From Mycobacterium sp. 1423905.2 (GTDB lineage: Bacteria; Actinomycetota; Actinomycetes; Mycobacteriales; Mycobacteriaceae): a stretch of DNA of 37,192 nt. The DNA lies in NCBI RefSeq assembly GCF_001673155.1, contig NZ_LZLE01000147.1:1-37192 (forward strand), written 5' to 3'. Positions 15,701-24,631 of the stretch are shown in pieces. The notes under the pieces were generated by a model. It made no database searches. It saw only the letters and a list, made by a program, of their open reading frames with translations, and was not told where the DNA came from. A program made the position numbers and the translations under genes. Position 1 is the first letter of the stretch. Each line of letters opens with the position of its first letter.

Positions 15701-16453
15701 TCAGTGCGGCCCGCGGCGGGTTGCCAGATCGGTGGCATCGGCGATGCCGCCGGTCCACACCTCACCATGTCCTGGCAACACGATCGTGGCACCGGTGTCG
15801 CGCAACACCGTGAGGGACTCCAGGGCCTGCGCACTATCGGCCGTCGCGGCGCCGGACACTATTTGCGGGCCGGTGCCGCCGGTGTAAGGGTCCAACGTCA
15901 CCAGCGCGTCACCCGTGATCACGGCGTTGCGGTCCGGGAAATACAGCGCAGTGTGTCCGAACGTGTGCCCCGGCGTGAACACCGGAGCGGGTTTTCCCGG
16001 CACATCCAGCGGACGGCTCTGGTCGAAGACGTGCACATTCTTAACACCGCGGGTGACCAGGGCGCCGGCCAATGTCATCCGCGCGATGATGGGTAGTGAT
16101 TTCGGGTGCGCCAACGGCACCGCGAAGCGATTGCGTTCATGTTGATATCGCAGCGGGTGCGCGGCGAGTTGGCGCTCGTCGCTGTGGCTCCACACCGGCA
16201 GGTGCCATTCTTTTTGGATCGCCGACGCAGCGCCCACATGGTCGAAATGCGCGTGAGTGAGCACGACGGCCGCGACCTGGTCGGGTTTGGCGCCCACTTC
16301 CCCGAGCAACCGGCCCAGGTGCGGCCACACGCCCGGCAGGCCCGCGTCGACGACGGTGTATTCGCCGCGGTCACCCTCGACCAAGTAGAGGTTGACGTGG
16401 GCATGCTCGATGCGATGGATGCCTTCTGCGGCATCGCGGTGCAGGGTCGCCAT
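15701..16453 (-). CDS. MBL-fold metallo-hydrolase
   Basis: 250 residues. The zinc-binding signature HAHFDH (67-72) is complete, preceded by VVDAGLPG. Further metal-ligand candidates are the histidines in TPGHTFGHTALYF, aspartate in ITGDALV, and VLPGHGEVW near the C-terminus, in the order expected for the beta-lactamase fold. It resembles glyoxalase II/lactonase-like members; the substrate is unknown. The ATG at 16453 is divergent from the OhrR-type regulator gene with 180 bases between them, so it could be a target of that regulator. Confidence 0.88.
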   Translation of the reverse strand: MATLHRDAAEGIHRIEHAHVNLYLVEGDRGEYTVVDAGLPGVWPHLGRLLGEVGAKPDQVAAVVLTHAHFDHVGAASAIQKEWHLPVWSHSDERQLAAHPLRYQHERNRFAVPLAHPKSLPIIARMTLAGALVTRGVKNVHVFDQSRPLDVPGKPAPVFTPGHTFGHTALYFPDRNAVITGDALVTLDPYTGGTGPQIVSGAATADSAQALESLTVLRDTGATIVLPGHGEVWTGGIADATDLATRRGPH

Positions 16454-16600
16454 GACTACTCACTTCCCAGGGCCGAGCCTGGACGCCGGTTGGCTCCACT
16501 GCTCCCCTCGATGGTCTGCAATACCCGGTCGCGCGCGATGAAACCCTCGAGTCAAGATCTTCGCGTCCGTCGCTGCGCACATGTGATGAGGCAGACATTG

Positions 16601-16628
16601 TTAGGGTTCGATTAGTTAGGGCACGATT
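16601..16628 (+). repeat. Tandem 13-base direct repeats before the OhrR-type regulator gene
   Basis: TTAGGGTTCGATT (16601-16613) and TTAGGGCACGATT (16616-16628) match at 11 of 13 positions and are spaced 15 bases apart, ending five bases before the ATG at 16634. They could be half-sites of a regulator binding region. The second copy also runs into TTTAAT, a poor -10. Function is inferred only from the position. Confidence 0.4.
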
Positions 16629-16633
16629 TAATT

Positions 16634-17119
16634 ATGCGAACCACTGCGGGCGTCGATCCGCTGGCCTTGGAGCGGCAAGTGTGTTTTGCACTCGCCATCA
16701 CCAACCGGGCGGTGCTGGGCGTTTACCGACCGCTACTGGAACCGCTAGGCCTAACCCACCCGCAGTACCTGGTCATGCTGGCGTTATGGGATCAGCAGAA
16801 ACAATCACCGGAGCGTCGGGCACCGATGTCCGTCAAGCAGATTGCCGCGGCCCTGCAATTGGATTCGGCAACACTCTCCCCGATGCTCAAGCGGTTGGAA
16901 GCCCTCGGCCTGGTTACGCGTACCCGCAACAGTGCCGACGAGCGGTCTACCGATGTCAATCTCACCGCCGCCGGAACAGCCTTGCGGGAGCGGGCACTTG
17001 AGATACCCGCAGCAGTGGTGGCAAGTCTGGGAGTGGAGTTGGCCGAACTCGAGCATTTGCACCAAGTTCTCACCCGAGTCAATTCCGCCGCCCTGGCCGC
17101 CGGCGCTTTGCACTCTTGA
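16634..17119 (+). CDS. MarR-family regulator of the OhrR type
   Basis: 161 residues, winged helix-turn-helix. The N-terminus has the OhrR hallmark CFALAITNRAVLGVYRPLLE with C17 at the place of the peroxide-sensing cysteine, then LGLTHPQYLVMLALW. The DNA-recognition part is VKQIAAALQLDSATLSPMLKRLE and the wing contains NSADERSTDVNLT. OhrR proteins repress organic-peroxide resistance genes until the cysteine is oxidised. No ohr gene is adjacent; the candidates in reach are the divergent MBL hydrolase and the downstream DUF5313 gene. The ATG at 16634 is used; no Shine-Dalgarno is obvious, so translation may be leaderless. Confidence 0.85.
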   Translation: MRTTAGVDPLALERQVCFALAITNRAVLGVYRPLLEPLGLTHPQYLVMLALWDQQKQSPERRAPMSVKQIAAALQLDSATLSPMLKRLEALGLVTRTRNSADERSTDVNLTAAGTALRERALEIPAAVVASLGVELAELEHLHQVLTRVNSAALAAGALHS

Positions 17120-17149
17120 CTCCGTCACCGCATCAACGAAGGAGGCCTC

Positions 17150-17566
17150 GTGGCCGACGTCAAACCCAACTTCTGGCAATACCTGACTTACTCGTACGGA
17201 CGAAACCTGCCCGGCTCAATGCGCACTTGGGTCGCCGAAGATCTCGCCGGTGCCGGGGCAGTCCGTCGGCACATGATTCGCTGGGCCATACCGCCGTTCC
17301 TGGTGTTGGCGCCGTTCTGGCTGCTTCCCGCGTCGCTGTATGTACACCTGGAAATGACGGCGCCCCTCTTCATTTGGGCGTTGCTGATCTCCCTTGCATT
17401 GAACAAGGTTTGGCGGCGACACCGGTTGGCACAGCACGGTCTCGACCCCAACCTGGTCGATGCCCTCAAGCGGCAACGGCAGGCCCGCATGCACGAAGAT
17501 TACGTTCGCCGTTTCGGACCGCGCCCGGATGATGCCGAGCGACAGGCCAATAGCAGCCCCTTCTAG
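17150..17566 (+). CDS. DUF5313 family membrane protein
   Basis: 138 residues. It begins with PNFWQYLTYSYGRNLPGSMRTWV, a conserved start of the actinobacterial DUF5313 family, followed by two membrane helices (about 45-62 and 66-83) and a basic cytoplasmic tail with WRRHRLAQHGL and an Arg-rich end. The GTG at 17150 is well supported by GAAGGAGG seven bases upstream. It lies 30 bases after the regulator gene on the same strand and may be co-transcribed with it. The function of the family is unknown. Confidence 0.78.
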   Translation: MADVKPNFWQYLTYSYGRNLPGSMRTWVAEDLAGAGAVRRHMIRWAIPPFLVLAPFWLLPASLYVHLEMTAPLFIWALLISLALNKVWRRHRLAQHGLDPNLVDALKRQRQARMHEDYVRRFGPRPDDAERQANSSPF

Positions 17567-17693
17567 CGAGCGTCGCGGTACTCGTTCGGCCGCCCACCCT
17601 TAGCCGCCACTGAGCCACTAGCATTGGGCACTTCGTTCACAGGGCACTGTGTGGACCGTAGTGGTTAGTGATTTCGCGAAAGGAACGTTTCTG

Positions 17694-18599
17694 ATGTCAG
17701 TCCTGTCCGTACCAGTGGTGGCGGACACGCTAGCGCGACTGTTCGCTGCGACGGTGAACGCGGCGCCCAAGCCCGCGGTGCGCTTTCCCGAGATCGAAGG
17801 CCGCACAGCAGAAGTGGTCGTTCCGACCCGGCACGGCGGCACTGCCGCAACCCTGTTTCACCCGCCGACCAACGTCACGAAGCCGCCTGTCTACATCAAC
17901 GTCCACAGCGGCGGGTTCGTGATCGGACAGCCCGAACAGGACGATCCATGGTGCCGATATCTGGCCGCGAAGGCCGGTGTGGTGGTGATCAATGTCAGCT
18001 ATGTGCTTGCCCCAGGTCACCGCTTTCCCTCGGCGGCACAGCAGATTTATGACATTGTGTGCTGGGCGGCGAGCGCAGAGCGGGAATGGGACGGCACCCG
18101 ACTGTGTGTCGGCGGACAAAGTGCGGGCGGTAACTTGAGCGCTGCCGCGGCCCGTCTGGCTTTGGAGCACCGCGGACCGCAGATCGCACTGCAGATGTTG
18201 CACTACGCGCCCCTTGACTTGGTAACGCCTACCCGAGACAAGTCGTCGACGCTAGGTCGCCGCGCAATCATGAAGCCGTGGATGGGTGAAATCTTCGACA
18301 CCGCCTATGCTCCTGACCCGGCGCAACGGCGCGACCGGCTTGCATCGCCCGCGTGGGGCGACAACGCCGACGGAATAGCCGGCATCGCCCCGGCCCTTAT
18401 CGTGACAGCCGAGCACGACCGGCTTCGTGACGAAGGTCGCCGTTATGCGGACAAGCTCGATGCCGTCGGAGCGTTGGTGGAGTACTACGAGGTACCCGGC
18501 GTTGACCACGGATACAACATCATGAGCGAGGCGACGGATATCACCGTCCGGTCTTACGCTCACATCGCCGAGCACGTCGTCCACGCAACCGGTCGATGA
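17694..18599 (+). CDS. Alpha/beta hydrolase, hormone-sensitive-lipase (Lip) type
   Basis: 301 residues from the ATG at 17694, preferred over GTG 17649 because AAAGGA lies about nine bases upstream. The oxyanion motif is HSGG (71-74; the usual family form is HGGG), the nucleophile elbow GQSAGG has S143, and D242 (AEHDRL) and H272 (VDHGY) complete the catalytic triad. Carboxylesterases/lipases of this family cleave short acyl esters. The HSGG variant keeps the oxyanion glycines. A 127-base gap separates it from the DUF5313 gene, and 206 bases without a gene follow it. Confidence 0.87.
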   Translation: MSVLSVPVVADTLARLFAATVNAAPKPAVRFPEIEGRTAEVVVPTRHGGTAATLFHPPTNVTKPPVYINVHSGGFVIGQPEQDDPWCRYLAAKAGVVVINVSYVLAPGHRFPSAAQQIYDIVCWAASAEREWDGTRLCVGGQSAGGNLSAAAARLALEHRGPQIALQMLHYAPLDLVTPTRDKSSTLGRRAIMKPWMGEIFDTAYAPDPAQRRDRLASPAWGDNADGIAGIAPALIVTAEHDRLRDEGRRYADKLDAVGALVEYYEVPGVDHGYNIMSEATDITVRSYAHIAEHVVHATGR

Positions 18600-18805
18600 C
18601 CTCTTGCGGCGCAATGCCTTGCCACTCTGCACCATCGGCGCGGTCATTCGCGAATAAAACTTGTGGAAGGGAAGTCCCAGCGCCACCTTGAAGCGTGCTT
18701 GATAGCGTAGAACGACGTTTCAACAAGCCGGCCGCAGGGGTCCTGTCGCGCTCACGCTCGATCGGTGCCGGAGCGCTGGATAACCGACTCGAGGGCTGAG
18801 ACCAT
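18600..18805. other. 206-bp intergenic region before the acyl-CoA dehydrogenase gene
   Basis: No gene or clear promoter pair was found between the esterase stop and the acyl-CoA dehydrogenase start. A weak GAGGGCTGAGA precedes the ATG at 18806 and could serve as ribosome binding site. Confidence 0.4.
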
Positions 18806-21037
18806 ATGGTGCTGGCGATCACCGCTGAACAAGAAGCTCTGATCGACGCGGTTCGTCGGTTCGCGTCTCGCCATGCGCCTATAGACAAGACGAGGTCCGC
18901 GTTCGAGTCCCTCGCGGCGGGTGAATTGCCCTCGTGGTGGGCAGATTTCACCGCGCACGGATTTCACGCAGTGCACCTGCCGGAGTCGGTCGGTGGGCAG
19001 GGCGGCACGCTAACCGATATCGCGTGCGTCATCGAGGCGGCCGCCGCAGAGTTGTTGCCCGGGCCGCTTTTGAGCACGGTAACCGCAAGCGCCGCAGCGG
19101 CCATCGCGCAACCAGCCGAGTCCGCGGCGGCATTGCTGACCGCCCTTGCTGGCGGCGCCACCGGTGCTCTCGTGCTGCCAGAGCACTCCAATGTGGCGGC
19201 CACGCGGACTGGGGACGGCTGGCGGCTCAGCGGCTCGACGCTTTCCACGTTGGGTCTGTGTGCGGCGCAGTGGCTTCTATTGGTCGCATACGACCAGGAC
19301 GGCTGCGAACGCTGGTTCGCCCTGGACACGAGCGATCACGTCGCGGACTTCACCATCGAACAACAGAGCGGCACCGACTTGTGCACCGACGTCGGTGTAC
19401 TGCATCTCAACGACCACCGGGTCGCCGCGGATTCGGAGCTCTCAGGGATGTCGACCCCGCGGGCGCGTTGTGTGGTTGTGGCTCTCACAGCGTGTGCGTC
19501 GGCTGGCACCGTGCGCCGATGCATGGAGGCAGCGACGGACTACATCCGCACTCGTGAGCAATTCGGCAAACCGGTCGGCGCCTTCCAAGCCATGCAGCAC
19601 AAGGCGGCAGTCATGCTCGTGAACGCCGATTTAGCCGCGGCCAGTGCGTGGGATGCGGCGCGCGCCTGGGACGAATCCATTGAACAGCATCGGCTCGCCG
19701 CCGGTTCGGCCGCATTGATGGCCGTCGCTTCCGGGCCTGATCTCGCACTCGACGCGCTGACCATGTTCGGCGCGATCGGCTACACATGGGAACACGACAT
19801 CCACCTGTACTGGCGGCGGGCAATCAGCCTGGCGGCATCGCTTGGCCCGATGACTCGCTGGCGTCGCGAGATAGGAGATCTGGCTCGCACGACGAGGCGG
19901 TCTACCGCAGTCAATCTCGGCGAGGTTGAGTCAGATTTCCGGGCCTCGGTATCGGAAACACTTGAGCGAGCGCGGCTTCTGCGTAACGAACACCCGTCGG
20001 ACGATGCCAGAGCGCCCGGTCTGGCCTTCGGTGAACAACGTGACGCGCTCGCCGAAGCAGGACTGGTGGCGCCACAGCTTTCGCCACCGTGGGGTATTGG
20101 GGCTTCGGCGATACAGCAGGTGATCATCAACGAGGAGTTCGATAAGCGTCCCGACGTAATCAGGCCGTCGCTGGGCATCGCCGAGTGGATCCTGCCCATC
20201 ATTCTCGACAGTGGATCCGAGCGACAGCGTGAGCGCTTCGCCTGGCCCATCCTGCGTGGCGTGCAGCGTTGGTGTCAGCTCTTCAGCGAACCGGGCGCCG
20301 GATCGGACTTGGCGTCGTTGAGCACCCGTGCGGTCAAGGTCGACGGCGGTTGGCTGGTCAACGGCCACAAGATCTGGACCTCAATGGCCGACCGTGCACA
20401 CTACGGTGCGCTGCTGGCACGTACCGACCCCGACGCGCGCAAGCATCGTGGAATCAGCTACTTCCTCATCGACATGACCTCGCCGGGTGTCACGGTGGAG
20501 CCGATCAAGCAGGCCAGCGGACACTTCGACTTCAACGAAGTCTTCTTTACCGACGTCTTCGTCCCGGACGACATGCTGGTCGGAAACCCGGGTGACGGTT
20601 GGGATCTCGCGGTGGCCACCATGGCCGTCGAACGGACGGCGATCGGAAACTATGTCAATATCGACCGCTCCGCCGCGCTTCGGCACATTGCCGAATTCGA
20701 CAGTGCGGACCGGGATGTGGCGGTCTGCGCGCTTGGCGATATCGAGGCCTACACCACTGCAATCAAGGCCATGGTTCTGCGCGAAACCCTGCGCCTGGTC
20801 GAGGGTCAAACACCGGGACCGACGTCGAGCATCGCGAAATACGCCATGGTGATGTTGCTTCGCCGCGCGTCGAGGGCGACGCTCGAATTGACCGGCCGCC
20901 TGGCGATGCTCGAGGAGTCGGACCCTCCGGTGGTACGACCCTATTTCGATATGCCCTCCGAACTGATCGGCGGAGGTACCGCCGAGATACAGCTGACGAT
21001 CATCGCCTCGATGATTCTCGGCCTGCCCCGAAACTAG
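18806..21037 (+). CDS. Acyl-CoA dehydrogenase with two tandem ACAD domains (FadE type)
   Basis: 743 residues, about twice the length of a single acyl-CoA dehydrogenase. The N-terminal half (1 to ~365) has the helical start, a middle barrel and the REQFGKPVGAFQAMQH motif at 250-265. The C-terminal half (~378-743) has its own FSEPGAGSDLASL flavin/substrate motif (493-505), WLVNGHKIWTS and the terminal GGGTAEIQ motif. M. tuberculosis FadE6, FadE22 and FadE34 share this double layout, in which often only one half carries the active site. Fatty-acid or sterol side-chain oxidation is likely. The ATG at 18806 is used. It is convergent with the oxidoreductase gene at 21070. Confidence 0.9.
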   Translation: MVLAITAEQEALIDAVRRFASRHAPIDKTRSAFESLAAGELPSWWADFTAHGFHAVHLPESVGGQGGTLTDIACVIEAAAAELLPGPLLSTVTASAAAAIAQPAESAAALLTALAGGATGALVLPEHSNVAATRTGDGWRLSGSTLSTLGLCAAQWLLLVAYDQDGCERWFALDTSDHVADFTIEQQSGTDLCTDVGVLHLNDHRVAADSELSGMSTPRARCVVVALTACASAGTVRRCMEAATDYIRTREQFGKPVGAFQAMQHKAAVMLVNADLAAASAWDAARAWDESIEQHRLAAGSAALMAVASGPDLALDALTMFGAIGYTWEHDIHLYWRRAISLAASLGPMTRWRREIGDLARTTRRSTAVNLGEVESDFRASVSETLERARLLRNEHPSDDARAPGLAFGEQRDALAEAGLVAPQLSPPWGIGASAIQQVIINEEFDKRPDVIRPSLGIAEWILPIILDSGSERQRERFAWPILRGVQRWCQLFSEPGAGSDLASLSTRAVKVDGGWLVNGHKIWTSMADRAHYGALLARTDPDARKHRGISYFLIDMTSPGVTVEPIKQASGHFDFNEVFFTDVFVPDDMLVGNPGDGWDLAVATMAVERTAIGNYVNIDRSAALRHIAEFDSADRDVAVCALGDIEAYTTAIKAMVLRETLRLVEGQTPGPTSSIAKYAMVMLLRRASRATLELTGRLAMLEESDPPVVRPYFDMPSELIGGGTAEIQLTIIASMILGLPRN

Positions 21038-21069
21038 TCGGCACTTTGGACCGTCGCGCAGCCGGTGAC

Positions 21070-22161
21070 TCAACGCGTCTTGAACCGGCCCGCGAAACCC
21101 CGCAGCGGTAGGTCGGCGCTGGTGACGATTCCTGGCGGCGCGTCGACCACGGCTTTGATCGAATTGAGTGCCGGCATGCCGGTGACGGTCATGCCGATGG
21201 AGGCGAAGTTCTCTGGATTACTGAGGTCCACACCGGGTTTCGGGAAGATCATGTGCTTGTTGTAGATATACGGGTCGCCTTTGATCTGAGTGATGTAGCA
21301 GCCCTTGATGTCCCAGCTGGGGTCGGTGTGGGGTGTCATCTGCCATTCGAGGTGGGTCTCGATGCGCGCAACGCCGTCGACCATGCCCTGGTACTTGATG
21401 TAATTGCCACCGAGAGATCCTTTGGGTAGTTGGTACCAGCCCAGGTCGACATCCTTGGTGCAGGCGCCTAATTCATAGGTGAACTTCACCTCGTCGAGGG
21501 TGACGTCGAAGCAGTCAGCCATCAGGTAGACGCTGTCGGCGAAAACGCGGGTGTACTTCTCGAGCTTGCCGGGGATGCTGGGGTCGTCGACCGGCAGGCC
21601 GTAACCCACCTCGATCCAGGTGTCCTTGCTGTGATGGCATGACACGTCGACGGACTCGATGGTGACGATGTTCTCGATGTCGGCGACGTTGGCGGAAGCG
21701 ACTACGCCCAGGATCTGATTCAGACCTGGGTTCATGCCGGTGCCGTAGAAGGTGGATCCGCCCTTCTCGCACGCCTCCTGCAGCAGCTGGGTGACTTTCT
21801 TGCCCGACGGGTGTGGGTGGTTCTTGTCGCGGTGCCAACCGGTGATCCAGTCGGCGGTGGTGACGATGTCGATGCCGGCTTCGAGGACCTGGATGTAGAG
21901 ATCCTCGTCGGGGAACACGCCGTGGAATGTCAACACATCCGGGTGGGCGGCGATGATCTCTTCGACCGTGCCGGTGGCAATCACACCGTTGGGCGAAAGC
22001 CCGGCGAGTTCACCGGCATCCTTGCCCACCTTTTCAGGTGAATAGCAATGTACACCAACAAGTTCGAGGTCTGGCTGGCTCGCGATGCGTTTGATCATCT
22101 CCGAGCCGACGTTGCCAGTCGCGACTTGGAAGACCCGGATGGGTTGGGTGCTGGTAGCCAT
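21070..22161 (-). CDS. DapB-like NAD(P)-dependent oxidoreductase
   Basis: 363 residues from the ATG at 22161 (MATSTQPIRVFQVATGNVGSEM); the longer form to 22245 would run into the Rieske gene. The N-terminus is a Rossmann strand-loop with V-A-T-G-N-V-G, and the middle has GTGMNPGLNQILG, both typical of the mycobacterial dihydrodipicolinate reductase-like/2,4-diaminopentanoate dehydrogenase-like family (for example Rv1059). True DapB activity is unlikely because the length exceeds that enzyme and substrate residues differ. It starts eight bases after the Rieske oxygenase stop, forming an operon. Confidence 0.85.
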   Translation of the reverse strand: MATSTQPIRVFQVATGNVGSEMIKRIASQPDLELVGVHCYSPEKVGKDAGELAGLSPNGVIATGTVEEIIAAHPDVLTFHGVFPDEDLYIQVLEAGIDIVTTADWITGWHRDKNHPHPSGKKVTQLLQEACEKGGSTFYGTGMNPGLNQILGVVASANVADIENIVTIESVDVSCHHSKDTWIEVGYGLPVDDPSIPGKLEKYTRVFADSVYLMADCFDVTLDEVKFTYELGACTKDVDLGWYQLPKGSLGGNYIKYQGMVDGVARIETHLEWQMTPHTDPSWDIKGCYITQIKGDPYIYNKHMIFPKPGVDLSNPENFASIGMTVTGMPALNSIKAVVDAPPGIVTSADLPLRGFAGRFKTR

Positions 22162-22169
22162 GCTCCGGC

Positions 22170-23195
22170 TCAACCTTTCTGTAGGGCTGCGTTGACTTCG
22201 GCAGCGCTGCCGCCGATGCCATCTGGATAGAATTGTTTGGCCCATTGGCGAATGGCGTTGAAGCCCTTGAGCTCTCCGCTCGCCAATGCCGGTGGATCCG
22301 AATAGCGCTGGTGTGACCAGATGTGGATGTCTTGACGGAATTGCCGAATGACTTCCGCACCGAATTCAGCGGCCTTGACTGCCGCCCGCTCGGGGTTCCG
22401 GCTGGGGGCCCGGCCGATGTAGACCATGAAGCGGACATCAGAGGTGGATTCGTCGACCGGGGTGATGCACGAGATGGTGCGGTTGTCGATCATCCCCCAA
22501 CTCTTGGTCACCGCTATGCCGAGCCCACCGTTAATTGCCTCCACACCGCTCTTGACGTCGTTGATCGACTGATCGTCCTCACCTTCGAAGGTGATCGTGA
22601 AGTCTACGTAGGACACCGGCTGGTCGAAGTCGTGTCGCGTGAAGATCGGATTGATCGGGGTGCCGTGCACGTATTTGAAGTGCGCAAAGTCCACGCCGTT
22701 CTCCAACACGTACTGCGGGTGCATCTCGTGGCCCTGCTCGAACAACCGTTGCTGCGGGTAGTAATCGGCCGTGCTACTGCCATCGCCGAAGGAGGCAAAT
22801 ACGTCGGGCGCGTCGAAGAATGGCTTGCGGTTTTCCACGTCGTGCCAGATGTAGACGGATTCGTTGCGTTCTACCACCGGGTAGATCTTGATCCGACGGC
22901 CGCGGTTGGGCCGTTGCTCATAAGGGATGCATACGTTGCGGCCTTCGAGGTTCCACTGCCAACCGTGGAAGGGACACTGGATGACCTCGCCAACGACGTG
23001 CCCGCCGTAGCCAAGATGTGCGCCCAAGTGTTCGCAGTAGGCGTTCATGACGGTGAGCTGCCCAGATTCCGATCGCCATCCGACCAGCTCTTGGCCGAAG
23101 TACTTCATCCGACGCACCTCGCCGACGCCGATTTCGTCGGACCACGCAACTTGGAACCATCCGGTCGGTTTCATCGACAACGGCGGCTTGGCCAT
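22170..23195 (-). CDS. Rieske non-haem iron oxygenase (KshA-like)
   Basis: 341 residues. The [2Fe-2S] Rieske centre is C54-x-H56 and C74-x2-H77 (CEHLGAH ... CPFHGW). The mononuclear iron site is N166-x2-D169-x2-H172-x4-H177, with D289 as probable third ligand. This is the layout of the oxygenase component of 3-ketosteroid 9-alpha-hydroxylase and related enzymes, which need a separate reductase; none is adjacent. It is first in an operon with the DapB-like oxidoreductase, divergent from a TetR regulator. The ATG at 23195 has GGAGGAG six bases upstream. The substrate, possibly a steroid or cyclic compound, is inference only. Confidence 0.9.
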   Translation of the reverse strand: MAKPPLSMKPTGWFQVAWSDEIGVGEVRRMKYFGQELVGWRSESGQLTVMNAYCEHLGAHLGYGGHVVGEVIQCPFHGWQWNLEGRNVCIPYEQRPNRGRRIKIYPVVERNESVYIWHDVENRKPFFDAPDVFASFGDGSSTADYYPQQRLFEQGHEMHPQYVLENGVDFAHFKYVHGTPINPIFTRHDFDQPVSYVDFTITFEGEDDQSINDVKSGVEAINGGLGIAVTKSWGMIDNRTISCITPVDESTSDVRFMVYIGRAPSRNPERAAVKAAEFGAEVIRQFRQDIHIWSHQRYSDPPALASGELKGFNAIRQWAKQFYPDGIGGSAAEVNAALQKG

Positions 23196-23232
23196 CTCGA
23201 CTCCTCCTTGTCCGACCCGGGGCTTGTAGACG

Positions 23233-23261
23233 AACCTATGATCGATTCATAGAGTAGTCAA
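23233..23261 (-). promoter_or_regulatory. Promoter of the Rieske operon with a palindrome in the spacer
   Basis: On the minus strand TTGACT (23261-23256) and TAGGTT (23238-23233) are 17 bases apart. An inverted repeat, CTATGA and TCATAG around five bases (23236-23252), lies in the spacer and touches the -10, a natural operator for the divergent TetR regulator that could also affect that regulator's own promoter. Confidence 0.6.
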
Positions 23262-23279
23262 TGAAACTTCGACACTCGG

Positions 23280-23285
23280 TAGGAT
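23280..23285 (+). promoter_or_regulatory. -10 element for leaderless TetR transcript
   Basis: TAGGAT ends six bases before the ATG at 23292, so the transcript would begin at or near the start codon, a common leaderless arrangement in mycobacteria. No ribosome binding site is visible. The -35 region is not convincing. Confidence 0.45.
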
Positions 23286-23291
23286 GCGCGC

Positions 23292-23918
23292 ATGGCGGTG
23301 CCCGACAGCGCGCGCCGGTCGTCCAACCGGCGCGGCATCGCTACGCGTGAGGCGATGCTCAACGCAGCGGTCGAGGCATTGGCCACCGGGGATCCGGGCG
23401 CCGTATCGGCTAACCGCATCGCCAAGAAGATCGGTGTCACCTGGGGCACGGTGCAGTACCAGTTCGGTGATGCCGATGGGTTCTGGGCTGCGGTGCTGCA
23501 CCATACCGCCGAGCGGCGCGCCACTCTTTTTGCCGGCACCGATGCCGGCATTCCGCTGCGGGACCGGGTGGCAGGCATCATCAACACCTTGTACGCCGGC
23601 TTGGCGGCACCGGATTCCCGCGCGATCGAGATCCTGCGCGCAGCGCTCCCCCGCAATCCCGAGGACCTCGAACGCCTCTTTCCCGCCACCGCCGCCGAAT
23701 TGAGATCCTGGGGCCAAAGCTGGATCGAGACGTGCCAGAAGGCGTTCGCCGATCTGCGAGTCGATCCTCAACGCGTTCACCAGGTGGCAGCGTTCATCCC
23801 GGGCGCGATGCGAGGTCTGGTGTCGGAGAAGCAACTTGGCAGCTATGTGGACCTCGACGAGGCGCGCGAAGGATTGACAAATGCGATCGTTGCCTACCTG
23901 ACCGACTCTCCCGAATAG
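23292..23918 (+). CDS. TetR-family transcriptional regulator
   Basis: 208 residues. The N-terminal helix-turn-helix has AMLNAAVEAL, then VSANRIAKKIGVTWGTVQYQF with the recognition helix; Y-Q-F replaces the common Y-x-H/Y-F end. The C-terminal ligand domain (about 70-208) is helical and unlike any I recognise. Divergent orientation to the Rieske/DapB-like operon and the palindrome between them make local repression, lifted by an intermediate of that pathway, the simplest model. The ATG at 23292 is used. Confidence 0.88.
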   Translation: MAVPDSARRSSNRRGIATREAMLNAAVEALATGDPGAVSANRIAKKIGVTWGTVQYQFGDADGFWAAVLHHTAERRATLFAGTDAGIPLRDRVAGIINTLYAGLAAPDSRAIEILRAALPRNPEDLERLFPATAAELRSWGQSWIETCQKAFADLRVDPQRVHQVAAFIPGAMRGLVSEKQLGSYVDLDEAREGLTNAIVAYLTDSPE

Positions 23919-23931
23919 TGCGGCCGGGTTG

Positions 23932-24474
23932 CTACACGACTTGGGGGATGCCAGTCGAGGAGTTCTCGGACGGTCGGACTTGTTGCGGCCGGCCTTTGCG
24001 GCGGCGGGAAAGCAGTGCGTCGATCGACCAGGGGCCGGCGCCGACGATGAGCAGGAACGTCACGGTCAGCAACTGGGCGTACTCCGAGCGAATTTCATGA
24101 AGCACGGCCCAGAATCCGGTCTGTGGCGGCACCGGCGGCAGTGGCAGTGGCGAAACACCAAGGAACATGGCTATTTTGGTCGACAGCATCGCGACGACCA
24201 TCTCGACGATGAACGGAATGGCGATGAATCGCGTGAACAGGCCGAAGAGCAGGAGTAGTCCGCCGGCGATCTCCAAAACACCGACGAAGTCGGCGCTGAA
24301 CTCCGGGAAGGGGATGCCGATCTTGGTGAAGCGGCCCACGCCCTGATTGGGGAAGACGAACTTGATCACGCCTTCCCAGCAGAACACGCCTCCGGCCATC
24401 AGCCTGATCAAGATGGTCGCAGCTGGTGCGTTGCTCGGAGGATAAGCGATCCATCGCCACATTTGTGCAATCAC
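23932..24474 (-). CDS. DoxX-family membrane protein
   Basis: 180 residues from the GTG at 24474, chosen because AAAGGA lies five bases upstream; the form starting at 24555 adds 27 polar residues. Four membrane helices are visible. The first contains ATILIRLMAGGVFCWEGVIKF and precedes GRFTKIGIPFPEF, the typical DoxX signature; then LEIAGGLLLLFGLFTRF and two further helices. The tail is Arg-rich and cytoplasmic. DoxX proteins are linked to membrane redox or thiol homeostasis in mycobacteria (with SodA/SseA), but this copy has no such neighbours. It is convergent with the TetR gene. Confidence 0.85.
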   Translation of the reverse strand: MIAQMWRWIAYPPSNAPAATILIRLMAGGVFCWEGVIKFVFPNQGVGRFTKIGIPFPEFSADFVGVLEIAGGLLLLFGLFTRFIAIPFIVEMVVAMLSTKIAMFLGVSPLPLPPVPPQTGFWAVLHEIRSEYAQLLTVTFLLIVGAGPWSIDALLSRRRKGRPQQVRPSENSSTGIPQVV

Positions 24475-24631
24475 GGTCGTCCTTTTGCCCGTAGTTCGGG
24501 AGTCGCCCGGCGCGAACCCGTCGTTAGTTACGACGAGCGCGCGTGTGAGGTTCATTACAGGCTGTCATCAATTTGCCCGGCGAGGACCCGCCGGCTGAGG
24601 CGGGTGCCCTAGGTCTCGTCATATCGGTTGG

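Noticed and set aside
22323..23252. Plus-strand open frame of 309 codons opposite the Rieske oxygenase
   Set aside because: The minus-strand frame has complete Rieske and iron motifs and a good ribosome binding site; the plus frame has none.
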